Shown here: positions 12,681 to 23,680 of the stretch, piece after piece | How the letters are laid out: each line of letters opens with the position of its first letter | Position numbering within the stretch: position 1 is the stretch's first letter | NCBI RefSeq assembly: GCF_030052815.1 | Contig: NC_079496.1 | Coordinates: 68,995,652-69,059,651, forward strand | Origin: Hevea brasiliensis | Taxonomy: Eukaryota; Streptophyta; Magnoliopsida; Malpighiales; Euphorbiaceae | DNA length: 64,000 nucleotides | Reading direction: 5' to 3' | Notes under the pieces: model-generated | Database searches by the model: none | Told to the model about the DNA's origin: nothing | Seen by the model: the letters and a program-made list of their open reading frames with translations, nothing else | Position numbers and translations under genes: made by a program

Positions 12681-15600
12681 TGTAACACCCTCCCTGTAGC
12701 AACTCCGTACATTCTACTATTTCGGTGACCAGTGTCTGTCCGGACAGCTAGAAAGTCCGGAAAAATATTTAAACTAAAGTGAGGAACCATAATTAACTCA
12801 AATATTAATAAGAAAAATTTAGAAAAAATTTTAGAAATAAAATACAACTAAGTTAAATGAGCCGGTGTCCTAGCAATGGGTAACCTAGTGGGAAGTTTCG
12901 GTCCTCGCAACTAGGAGCCCTAGACCCGGGGGAAAATTCATAAAATAATTTTTGGGACTCTAGAGAAGGGTCATTGAGGTTCCTATGGCATTAGAATGCC
13001 AAGAAAATGCTTAAAATTTTTTTTTTCAATTAGTATAGATAATTTTGGTCTGTTAAGCCAAACGGAGGGTATTTTGGTCATTTCGCCTTCAGAGGTGATT
13101 TTTGGCCTACTTGTCCAGTTAAGTAAATAATTATTATGACATAATATGTGAATAAATATTGCTAAAAATTAAATTGAAATTTAGTAGACAAGAAAAGGAA
13201 AGAAAATTAAAGGAATTAGAATTATGACATCATTATGATGTCATTAAATATCCTCCCACCCAATCAAACTTTGACACATGGCATTAACTTATTTAAAATG
13301 ACTTAATGGGCAGAAAAAAAGAAAGAAAAATCAGTTGCTTCTTCAACCTTTGGGCAGCCAAAAAACGTGGAGAGAGAGAGAGAGAGGAAGGAAAACTCTA
13401 TTAAAGCTTCACCAAGCTTGAGTTCACCACCCAAATCACCCCAAAACCCTAGATTCCCTTCACAAATATTTACCCTTACACCTAGAGCAAGTCTTAGGCA
13501 GCAAAAAGAAAGAGAAAAAGAGTAGTTTTTGAGCTTTGGGAATTAGCTAAATTAAGGTTAGTGTCCAAACTTTTGGTATTTTGATTAAATTCATGTTTAA
13601 TGGCATGAAGTAAGTAGGAAATGTAAAAAAAACAAGATAAAAATGTGTGTGTGCACTCTAAAAATTTTGGCAGCTAGGGTTTGCTCATGTAATGGTTTAT
13701 TAACCTTGTAATGGTCAATTAGTGACCATTTGAATGTGTGTGAGAAGGAATTAAAGTGAGTAAGGATGTTGGATTTGAGTTTAGGTGAGCTGCCTTGGCT
13801 GACCTGCAGAACTGAGTATGAGTCTAGCAAGTTTGGACAGCAATAACTGGAGTTGTAGAGATTCAATTGGTGCAAGGCCAACTGGACATGAAACTAGACA
13901 CATAATAGCTCAATTTTTAGGAAGAAATCTTGCCCAAAAAACCAAACCAAGTTGACCTAAAAATTGCCCTAATCCGGGTGACCTGTAGTCTGCCTGGGCA
14001 AAATGACCAAATGAACAGTATTTATTCATTTGGTCATAACTCAGTGTAGAAAGGTCCAATAAACCTGAAATTTTACTAGCTGAAAGCTGAGACATAACCC
14101 TACAACTTTCATGAAGAACACAAATCCGAATTCGGAACATAAGCTAGTCAAATTGCCAACCAAACTTAGGTTAACAAATCTAGCAGAACCAGTTTTGCCC
14201 AGAATTTTGGATTCTATCCAATCCGGCTAGTTATGGTTTTTAGGCCATAAATTGAGTTAAAAAACTCGAAATGGAGTGATTCAAAAAGGGAAATGTAACT
14301 AGACAAAATAAGGAACAACTTTCATGAATACAAGTTTGCCAAATTCCCACTGTAAAAATGACCAATGGAACAGTAAACACAAGGCTTGAAATCTAAAAAT
14401 TTTGAACAACTAGCACTAAGCTTAGAAATGGTATTGGCAACCAATGCCAACAATTTTAGAATGTAAAATGTGCTTTGTTGGGAGTATTAGAACCAATGTA
14501 CCTATTGTCTATGCAAAAGTCAACATTTTAATTGACTACTAAAATGAATAGTAACACCTAAACTTAAATTTCAAGAATTGTAAAGTTTAAAAGTGTAACA
14601 TGCCCTAGTACTAGCAAGATTGGTTTGGATAGGTTGGCATGCCAATAGGGTTCAGTTAGCAGTACTGCACATGGCATTATGCCATTCTGTGATTTCATGG
14701 CTTTTAGCCATTCTGACATTGTGCTGAGACTTGGCCTTGTGCCTAATGTTATTACAGCGTATTAGCTATTCTGTTGAACACCGAGAGACACATATGTGAC
14801 CGATGGTGTGACGGCACGAGGTACTTGATACCCAGTGCCAGTTTACCTATTTATCCAGTCCAGTCATCTAGTATAGGTTACTTGGGCAACCAAAAATGAA
14901 AGTTGATAAATTTAATGAAATAATGAATATAACAAGTACCAAATAAATAAGACTACCAATAATTATAAAAAATTTGACTGAATGAGACATCAATACACTC
15001 ACTGCATATTTATTTCCTTTTTGTTCTTTTTATTTTATTATTGGCACCAATAAGCATTATTGCTTAGCGTCGGTTTTTGCCATGCGTAGGTTCTGAGAGG
15101 CAGACAGAGAGCCCAGCAGATCAGAGACTGGGTGCGGTCACAGATCTGCCTAGAGTCAGAGTCACCTTTCATCTACAGTGCATCAGAGGTAGGACCTTTA
15201 GGTCCCTTCTGAAATTATGTTTTTGCATTTTGTAATAGGTAGTAGTTTGTGATTTGTAAATTATAAACTCATGTAAATAGTAAATTTATGTAATCATATG
15301 TTGATGTACATATTTTGAAGAATTTTGTTAATTAATATAATTTGAGAATATCTTCATGAAATTTTAGTTGATTTTGAATTTGAATGAAATTGTGGATTAA
15401 TGTTGAGAACTTCAAATGATTGCTAATGTTGAGACCATGTTGATGGTTATTGGAGTTTGAGAATGATTGGAAATGATTATTGGAAGTGTTTTTCACAGGA
15501 TCCGAAGAATTGTTTTCTCCATTTTTAGCCGATACTCTGCTGGATTTTCTATAAAATTTTCGGAACCTCAAACAAATTATAATTTCAATAAATGACTTAA

Positions 15601-15748
15601 ATGAATTATATTTCATAAATTGTACTTCATAACTATGAAAAAAATAAATTAGGAAGAATAAAAAATGATTGAATTAAAATAGGGTGTTTCGGTACACCGC
15701 GTGGCATATCTTGCTCGGCTACACTGTAGACGGGTAAGGGGTGTCACA
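12681..15748 (+). repeat. 5' LTR of A1
   Basis: It runs from TGTAACACCC to GGGGTGTCACA, almost collinear with the 3' LTR (20597-23675). It contains a GA microsatellite (about 13375-13390, longer by one repeat in the 3' LTR). It also holds three short dyads near 14671-14735 and the hairpin TAAGCA-TTAT-TGCTTA at 15051-15066, a position conserved in all family-A LTRs in the window. The first 100 bp differ more between the two LTRs than the rest. Confidence 0.95.
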
Positions 15749-15753
15749 TTTAG

Positions 15754-15765
15754 TGGTATCAGAGC
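15754..15765 (+). other. Primer binding site of A1 (tRNA-Met type)
   Basis: TGGTATCAGAGC lies 5 bp after the LTR end. It is a perfect match to the plant initiator tRNA-Met type primer site. Confidence 0.92.
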
Positions 15766-15875
15766 ACGGTTTAGGCATTTCTGAGCCTAGATTGAGTCCA
15801 CACCATGCATTGCATTTGTAAGAGTCGAGGTGACACTAATGCAGATCTGTTTGTCTTTGTTATTTTGATTAGGAT

Positions 15876-17161
15876 ATAGACCCCACATCTCAGAGGGCAG
15901 TTGAGGAGGAAGTGGAGAGTCATGCTCCACCTGCAGCAGCTGAGACTGGGGGTAAGGGAGGACCTGCTCCGCCAGCTCCAGCAGAGCCTGCTCAGCCTCC
16001 ACAGGCCATGTTTCAGCAAATGGCCGAGTTCTTCAAACAAATGGCTAGGGTGATGCCACCACCACCACCACCACCACAGCAGAAATCACACCTGGAAAGA
16101 CTGAGAAAATTTGGAGCAGTGGATTTCTTTCGCAAGAGAGAAGATGATTCTGTTGCTGCTGAAAATTGTTGAACAGAACCGGTAGAGTTTTAAAACAACT
16201 GCATTGCACTCCTGAACAAAATCTAGAAGCTGCTGTATCTTTGTTGCGAGATGATGCCTACCAATGGTGGGATACAATGTTTAGTGACGTGTAACCAGAA
16301 CTAATAACTTAGGACTTCTTCCTCTCAGAATTCAAGAAGAAATATGTGGGTAGTGTATACCTGGAAGAGAGAAGAAGAGAGTTCATTAACCTAAGGCAGA
16401 GACAGCTAACAGTGACCAACTATGAAAAGGAATTTGTCAGACTAGGCCGCTATGAAAGGGAGATAGTCCCTAATGAAGCTGAGAGGTGTAAGAGATTTGA
16501 AGAGGGATTAAATGATAATATAAAGATCATGATTACTGCCTTGGGCATTACAAACTTCACCAATTTAGTGGAAGCTGCAATAAAAGTTAAAAAGGTTAGA
16601 ATAAGTGAGCAGACCAGAAGAGAGAGACAGCAGAAGAGGGGCCCAGGTCAATCTAGTTCATCTCCTGCACCTGGAAAGAAGTTTAAGGGTCCACTTGCAC
16701 AGAGTTTAGGTCAACCACAAAGTCAGGGTCAGACCTAAGGGCCCATGCCATAGTTCACCCCTAGGAGAGGTCAGTGCACACCATCAATGGGCAGCTCTCC
16801 AGGGACGGGGTTCAGGGGACTAGCCCCAGCATCTTCTACATGTCCACATTGCCTAAAGTGGCATAAGGGGGAGTGTTGGAGAGTGACTAGTGCCTGCTTA
16901 AGGTGTGGGTCGACAGAGCATCAGCTGAGGAACTGTCCACGCAGAACTACTACAGCTGCTCCAACACAAGTAGATAGACCTACTCCTGCAACACAAAGGG
17001 GTAGGAAATCTGGCAAATCTGAGGCAGTGGGACCATCACAGAGGCCTGCATCTAAGCCAGTAGAAAGGCCTGAGGGCAGACCACCTGCCAGAGCCTATGC
17101 CATAAGAGCTCAGGAGGAGCAAGATGCTCCGGACGACATCAGGGGTACATTCTCCCTCTAG
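15876..17161 (+). pseudogene. gag of A1: capsid and nucleocapsid (broken)
   Basis: Gag packages the element RNA into cytoplasmic particles. The sequence shows a Pro/Ala-rich N-terminus with FQQMAEFFKQMA and a poly-Pro run, then a capsid part (VYLEERRREFINLRQ, EFVRLGRYEREIVPNE, RCKRFEEGLN), a basic Gln/Ser tail and two zinc knuckles (CPHCLKWHKGEC; CCHC type CLRCGSTEHQLRNC). I place the start at ATA 15876, in frame with the body and preceded by a stop; it is probably a mutated ATG, an inference. The frame shifts near 16165 and passes stops at 16736-16738 and 17159-17161. The second frame runs on into protease, so gag and pol were one polyprotein frame. Confidence 0.88.
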
Positions 17162-20100
17162 AACACATCTGTGCATGCATTGGTGGATCCAGGATCCACT
17201 CATTCATATATCTGCATCAACCTACCTGTAGAAAGGGGGATATTAGTAGGGGAGAGTGACCAAGACATTCTGATCACTAATCCATTGGGCCACAGTGTAG
17301 TGGTGAACAAAGTATACAAGGGTTGCCCGTTAAGGATTCAGGGGTATGAATTCTTGGCAGACCTGATTGAGTTGCCTTTCCATGAGTTTGACATGATTTT
17401 GGGAATGAACTGGTTGTCATGTCATCAAGCAATCGTTGATTGTAAGTTGAAGAGGATCTCATTGAAAACTCCTGAGGGTAATGAGATTACAGTTATGGGG
17501 GAAAGGACAAATTTCTTGTCCAATGTCATCTCAGCCACAGTTGCAAGAAAACTGATGAGAAAAGGCTGTGAAGCCTACCTAGCACATATGGTGGACACTA
17601 GGCAGGCTAAGCCAGATCTGTGTGACATACCCACAGTAAGAGACTTCCCAGATGTGTTCCCTGAAGAATTGCTTGGATTGCCACCAGCAAGGGAAGTCGA
17701 ATTTGCTATTGAGATACTGCTAGGTATAGCACCAATCTCTATTGCTCCTTATAGGATGGCACCCACAGAATTGAAGGAACTAAAAATACAGTTACAGGAG
17801 TTATGGATAAGGGGTTCATATGCCCCAGTGTGTCACCATGGGGAGCTCCAGTGCTGTTTGTGAAAAAGAAGGATGGGACTTTAAGGTTGTGCATCGATTA
17901 CCGACAGTTGAATAAAGTGACTGTGAAGAATAAATATCCGTTGCCTAGAATTGAAGATCTGTTTGATCAGTTGAAGGGAGCAGGAGTATTTTCTAAAATT
18001 GATCTCAAATCAGGGTATCATCAGTTGAGGGTGAAGGATGTAGATGTGCCAAAGACTGCATTCAGGACCTGGTATGAGCATTATGAGTTCCTAATGATGC
18101 CCTTTGGGCTAACAAATGCACCAGTGGCATTCATGGACCTTGTGAACCGTATCTTCTATCCATACCTAGATCGGTTCGTTGTGGTCTTTATTGATGATAT
18201 TTTGGTGTATTCCAAGACCAGTTAAGAACATAATGAGTATTTGAGGATTGTTCTACAAACCCTGAGAGAAAAGAAGCTGTATGCTAAGTTGGCCAAGTGT
18301 GACTTTTGGTTGAATGAGATTGCATTCCTTGGACACATAGTGTCAGCTGATGGGATTAGAGTGGATGCCAAGAAAATATAAGCAGTGATGGAATTGAAGC
18401 CTCCTAGGAATACAACTGAGGTCAGAAGTTTCTTGGGGCTAGCTGGGTATTATAGAAGATTTGTGAAGGGATTTTCGTTAATAGCTACTCCAATGACCAA
18501 GTTGTTACATAAGAATGTCATATTTAACTGGAATGACAAGTGTCAGGCCAGTTTTGAGAAGTTGAAGGCTATGTTGATAGAGGCACCAGTGTTAACACAG
18601 CCAGTGTCAGGAAAGGACTTTGTGGTCTACAGTGATGCCTCGTATAATGGGTTAGGGTGTGTATTGATGCAAAAGGGGAAGGTGGTCACTTATGCTTCTA
18701 GGCAGCTAAGGCCACATGAACAGAATTACCCTACCCATGATCTAGAACTTGCAGCAATTATCTTCGTATTGAAGATATAGAGGCATTACTTGTATGGTGA
18801 AAAGTGCTACATTTACACAGACTACAAAAGTTTGAAATACTTGCCAACCCAGAAGGAACTCAACCTCAGAAAAAGGAGATGGATTGAGTTCCTGAAGGAC
18901 TATGATTGTGTGATTGACTATCATCCTAGGAAGGCAAATGTAGTTGCTGATGCTTTGAGCAGAAAATCCATCACAGCTTTGAGATCATTGAATGCCCGTC
19001 TATCTTTGACTCGAGATGGATCTATTTTGGCTGAGTTGCAAGTGAGACCAAACCTGTTACAGCAGATTTTAGATGGGCAGAAGGTAGATGAGAAGCTAAA
19101 GGCTATTATGAGAAAAATCCTAGTAGGGAAAGAAATTGACTATGAAGTGAAAATAGATGGGTGTCTATACTACAAAGAAAGAGTATGTGTACCAGATGAT
19201 GGGGAATTGAAGGCCAGTATTCTAAAGGAGGCTCACACCAGTGTTTATACTATGCACCCAGGAAGTACAAAAATATATCATGATTTGAAACTTCAATATT
19301 GGTGGCCTTGTATGAAGAAGGACATAGCTGACTATGTGACTAAATGCTTGACATGCCAGCAAGTCAAGGCAAAACATTAAGTTCCATCAGGTTTGCTACA
19401 GCCTATACGCATACCTGAATGGAAATGGGATTGGGTCACCATGGATTTTGTAAGTGGTCTACCTCTAACCCAGAAGAAGCATGATGCAGTATGGGTGATA
19501 GTATATAGATTAACGAAGTCAGCACACTTTCTGCCAGTAAGGATTGGCTACTCATTGGAGAAGTTAGCAGAATTGTATATCAGTGAGATAGTTAGACTGC
19601 ATGGAATTCCACTTTCCATCATATCTGATCAAGACCCAAGGTTTACATCTAGATTTTGGAAGAAGTTGCATGAATCCTTGGGTACACAACTCCACTTCAG
19701 CACAGCTTTCCATCCTCAGACGGATGGGCAATCAGAAAGAGTAATCCAGGTAAACAATTGAAACCAATTGAACTAATATAAATATTTAACTGAAATGATA
19801 ATAATAACATGAAATATATGTTAGGTCCTTGAGGATATGCTGAGGAGTTGTATCATTGAGTTTGAGGGAAGTTGGGTAGATACCTTCCACTGGTAGAATT
19901 TGCATACAACAATAGCTACCAAGCTAGCATCCAAATGGCCACGTATGAAGCACTGTATGGGAGGAAATGTAGAACTCCAGTGTGCTGAACTGAATTGGGT
20001 GAAGATAAACTAGTAGGGCCAAACCTGGTGAAACAGACTGAGGAGAAAGTAAAACTAATCAAAGCCAATTTAAAGGTTGCCTCAGATAGACAAAAATCCT

Positions 20101-20585
20101 ATGCTGATCTGAAGAGAAAAGAAATAGAATACACAGTTGGCGGCAAAGTGATCCTCAAGGTGTCACCGTGAAAGAAGGTACTGAGGTTTGGAAGAAGAGG
20201 TAAGTTAAGCCCTAGGTTTATTGGCCCATATGAAGTCATTGAATGTGTGGGTCCAGTGGCCTATAGGCTAGCTTTACCACCAGAGCTGGACAAGATCCAC
20301 AATGTGTTCCATGTATCTATGTTAAGAAGATACCGCTTAGATCCTTCACATGTCATCTCCATGGAAGAAATTGAAGTACAATCGGATTTGACATATAAAG
20401 AAGAACCCATACGGATCCTGGCTCAGGAAGTGAAAGAGTTGAGAAATAAGCAGATTCCATTGGTGAAAGTGCTTTGGAGGCACCACAACACCGAGGAGGC
20501 AACTTGGGAAAGTGAAGAGACGATGAGGCAACAGTTCCCTCAACTATTTACATCAGGTAAATTTCGAGGACGAAATTTAAATTAG
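17162..20585 (+). pseudogene. pol of A1: PR, RT, RNase H, integrase, chromodomain-like tail (broken)
   Basis: Domains appear in gypsy order. Protease has LVDPGSTHSYI and the FDMILGMNWL flap region (17171 to about 17450). RT has [14 protein letters not shown] and an intact FIDDILVYS (to about 18240). RNase H has [14 protein letters not shown] and [10 protein letters not shown]. Integrase has the zinc region [18 protein letters not shown], then [21 protein letters not shown] and [13 protein letters not shown]. The tail after FHVSMLRRYR ends in VLWRHHNTEEATWE, the chromodomain-like end of chromoviruses, with stop 20583-20585. Breaks are a frameshift near 17800, stops at 18223, 18379, 18778 and 19378, and a shift near 19875. 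Several stops sit where related copies have Gln or Trp codons. The segment 19750-19824 is intron-like. Confidence 0.95.
19750..19824 (+). other. Intron-like GT-AG segment inside A1 integrase
   Basis: These 75 bp interrupt the codons for VIQ and VLEDMLR. The start is CAG|GTAAAC, the end is ATGTTAG|GTCC, the body is strongly A/T-rich, and CTAAT or TTAACTGAA could serve as branch sites. Unspliced, the frame meets TGA 12 bp in (19759-19761). Removal restores VIQVLEDMLR, as in B1 (VIQILEDMLR). A2 has the same insertion at the same point with the same length (43885-43959). That splicing occurs is an inference. Confidence 0.7.
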
Positions 20586-20596
20586 AGGGGAAGAGT
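20584..20596 (+). other. Polypurine tract of A1
   Basis: AGAGGGGAAGAGT directly precedes the 3' LTR and overlaps the end of pol. The same tract is found before the A2 3' LTR (44720-44732). Confidence 0.9.
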
Positions 20597-23500
20597 TGTA
20601 ACACCCTCCCTGTAGCAACTCCATATATTCTACTGTTCTGGTGACCACTGTTGGTCTGGACAGCTAGAACGTCTGGAAAAATATTTAAACTAAAGTAAGG
20701 AACCATAATTAACTCAAATATTAATAAGAAAAATTTAGGAAAAATTTTAGAAATAAAATACAACTAAGTTAAATGAGCCGGTGCCCTAGCGATGGGTAAC
20801 CTAGTGGGAAGTTGCGGTCCTCGCAACTAGGAGCCCTAGACCCGGGGGAAAATTCATAAAATAATTTTTGGGACTCTAGAGAAGGGTTATTGAGGTTCCT
20901 ATGGTATTAGAATGCCAAGAAAATTCTTAGAAAAAATTTTCAATTAGTACAGATAAATTTTGGTCTATTAAGCTAAACGGAGGGCATTTTGGTCATTTCG
21001 CCTTCAGAGGTGATTTTTGGCCGACTTGTCCAGTTAAGTAAATAATTATTATGACATAATATGTGAATAAATATAGCTAAAAATTAAATTGAAATTTAGT
21101 AGACAAGAAAAGGAAAGAAAATTAAAGGAATTAGAATTATGACATCATTATGATGTCATTAAAAATCCTCCCACCCAATCAAACTTTGACACACGGCATT
21201 AACTTATTTAAAATGACTTAATGGGCAGAAAAAAAAAGAAAGAAAAATCAGTTGCTTCTTCAACCTTTGGGCAGCCAAAAAACGTGGAGAGAGAGAGAGA
21301 GAGAGGAAGGAAAACTCCATTAAAGCTTCACCAAGCTTGAGTTCACCACCCAAATCACCCCAAAACCCTAGCTTCCCTTCACAAATATTTACCCTTACAC
21401 CTAGAGCAAGTCTTAGGCAGCAAAAAGAAAGAGAAAAAGAGGAGTTTTCAAGCTTTGGGAATTAGCTAAATTAAGGTTAGTGTCCAAACTTTTGCTATTT
21501 TGATTAAATTCATGTTTAATGGCATGAAGTAAGTAGGAAATGTTAAAAAAACAAGATAAAAATGTGTGTGTGTGCACTCTGAAAATTTTGGCAGCTAGGG
21601 TTTGCTCATGTAATGGTTTATTAACCTTGTAATGGTTAATTAGTGACCATTTGAATGTGTGTGAGAAGGAATTAAAGTGAGTAAGGATGTTGGATTTGAG
21701 TTTAGGTGAGCTGCCTTGGCTGACCTGTAGGACTGAGTATGAGTCTAGTAGGTTTGGACAGTAATAACTGGAGTTGTAGAGGTTCAATTGGTGTAAGGCC
21801 AACTGGACATGAAACTAGACACATAATGGCACAATTTTGGTGAAAAAATCTTGCCCAGAAAACCAAACCAAGTTGACCTAAAAATTGCCCTAATCCTGGT
21901 GACCTGCAGTATGCCTGGGCAAAATGACCAAATGAACAGTATTTATTCATTTGGTCATAACTCAGTGTAGAAAGTCCAATTGACCTGAAATTTCACCAGC
22001 TAAAAGCTGAGACATAACCCTACAACTTTCATGAAGAACACAAATCCCAATTCTGAAAATAACCTAGTTAAATTGCCAACCAAACTTAGCTTACCAAATC
22101 TGGCAGAACCAGTTTTGCCCAGAATTTTGGATTCTGTCTAATTCGGCCAGTTATGGTTTTTAGGCCATAACTTGAGTTACAACACTCCAAATGGAGTGAT
22201 TCAAAAAGGAAAATGTAACTAGACAAAATAAGGAACAACTTTCATGAAGACAAGTTTGCCAAATTCCTACTGTAAAAATGACCAATGAAACAGTAAACAC
22301 AAGGCTTGAAATCTGAAAATTTTGAACAACTAGCACTAAGCTTAGAAATGGTATTGGCAACCAATACCAACAATTTTAGAATGTAAAATGTGGTATGTTG
22401 GGAGTATTAGAACCAATGTACCTATTGTCTATGCAAAAGTCAACATTTTAGTTGACTAATAAAATGAATAGTAACACATAAACTTAAATTTCAAGAATTG
22501 TAAAGTTTAAAAGTGTAACATGCCCTAGTACACCTAGCAAGATTGGTTTGGATAGATTGGCAAGCCAATAGGGTTCAGTTAGCAGTACTGCACATGGCAT
22601 TATGTCATTCTGTGATTTCATGGCTTTTAGCTATTCTGACATTGTGTTGAGACTTGGCCTTGTGCCTAATGTTATTACATCTTATTAGCTGTTCTGTTGC
22701 ACACTGGGAGACACATATGTGACCGATGGTGTGACGGCCCAAGGTACTTGATACCCAGTGCCAGTTTACCCATTTATCCAGTCCAGTCATCCAGTATAGA
22801 TTGCTTGGGCAACCAAAAATGAAAGTTGATAAATTTAATGAAATAATGAATATAGCAAGTACCAAATAAATAAGACTATCAATAATTATAAAAAATTTGA
22901 CTGCATGAGACATCAATACACTCACTGCATATTTATTTCCTTTTAGTTCTTTTTATTTTTTTATTGGCACCACTAAGCATTATTGCTTAGTGCGTCGCTT
23001 TTTGCCACGCGTAGGTTTTGGAGAGATAGACAGAGAGCCTAACAGATCACAGACTGAGTGAGGTCACAGATCTGCCTAGAGTCAGAGTCACCTCTCATCT
23101 ACTGTGCATCAGTGGTAGGACCTTTAGGTCCCTTTTGAAATTATATTTTTGCATTTTGTAATAGGTAGTAGTTTGTGATTTGTAAATTATAAACTCATGT
23201 AAATAGTAAATTTATGTAATCATATGTTGATGTACATATTTTGAAGAATTTTGTTAATTAATATAATTTGAGAATATCTTCATGAAATTTTAGTTGATTT
23301 TGAATTTGAATGAAATTGTGGATTAATGTTGAGAACTTAAAATGATTGCTAATGTTGAGAGCATGTTGATGGTTATTGGAGTTTGAGAATGATTGGAAAT
23401 GATTATTGGAAGTGTTTTTCACAGGTTCTGAAGAATTGTTTTCTCCATTTTTAGCCGGTACTCTGTCGGATTTTCTATAAAATTTTTGAAACCTAAAACA

Positions 23501-23675
23501 AATTATAATTTCAATAAATGACTTAAATGAATTATATTTCATAAATTGTACTTCATAACTATGAAAAAATTAAATTAGGAAGAATAAAAAAATGATTGAA
23601 TTAAAATAGGGTGTTCCAGTACACTGCGTGGCATATCTTGCTCGGCTACACTGTAGACGGGTAAGGGGTGTCACA
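20597..23675 (+). repeat. 3' LTR of A1
   Basis: It is 3079 bp with TGTAACACC and GTGTCACA ends, collinear with 12681-15748. It has the perfect hairpin CTAAGCA-TTAT-TGCTTAG at 22973-22990. Open frames inside it are the same chance frames as in the 5' LTR. Confidence 0.95.
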
Positions 23676-23680
23676 AGTCT

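Larger units (their letters stand above)
12681..23675 (+). mobile_element. Full-length gypsy (Tekay/Del-like) element A1 (10,995 bp)
   Basis: A complete element sits inside the protease region of B1. It comprises a 5' LTR (3068 bp), primer site, gag, pol, polypurine tract and 3' LTR (3079 bp), flanked by a 5-bp duplication. It is the reference copy for family A here; A0, A2 and the solo LTR at 781 belong to the same family. Coding is broken by several stops and frameshifts. Its integrase holds a 75-bp intron-like segment that B1 and D1 lack. Confidence 0.95.

Noticed and set aside
15912..16040. Antisense open frames (15771-16040, 15787-16002) across gag
   Set aside because: They are shadows of the Pro/Ala-rich gag coding on the plus strand, with no recognisable domain.
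17171..17200. Protease motif DPG instead of DSG or DTG as an inactivating change
   Set aside because: It is shared by A1 and B1, so probably a lineage feature rather than damage.
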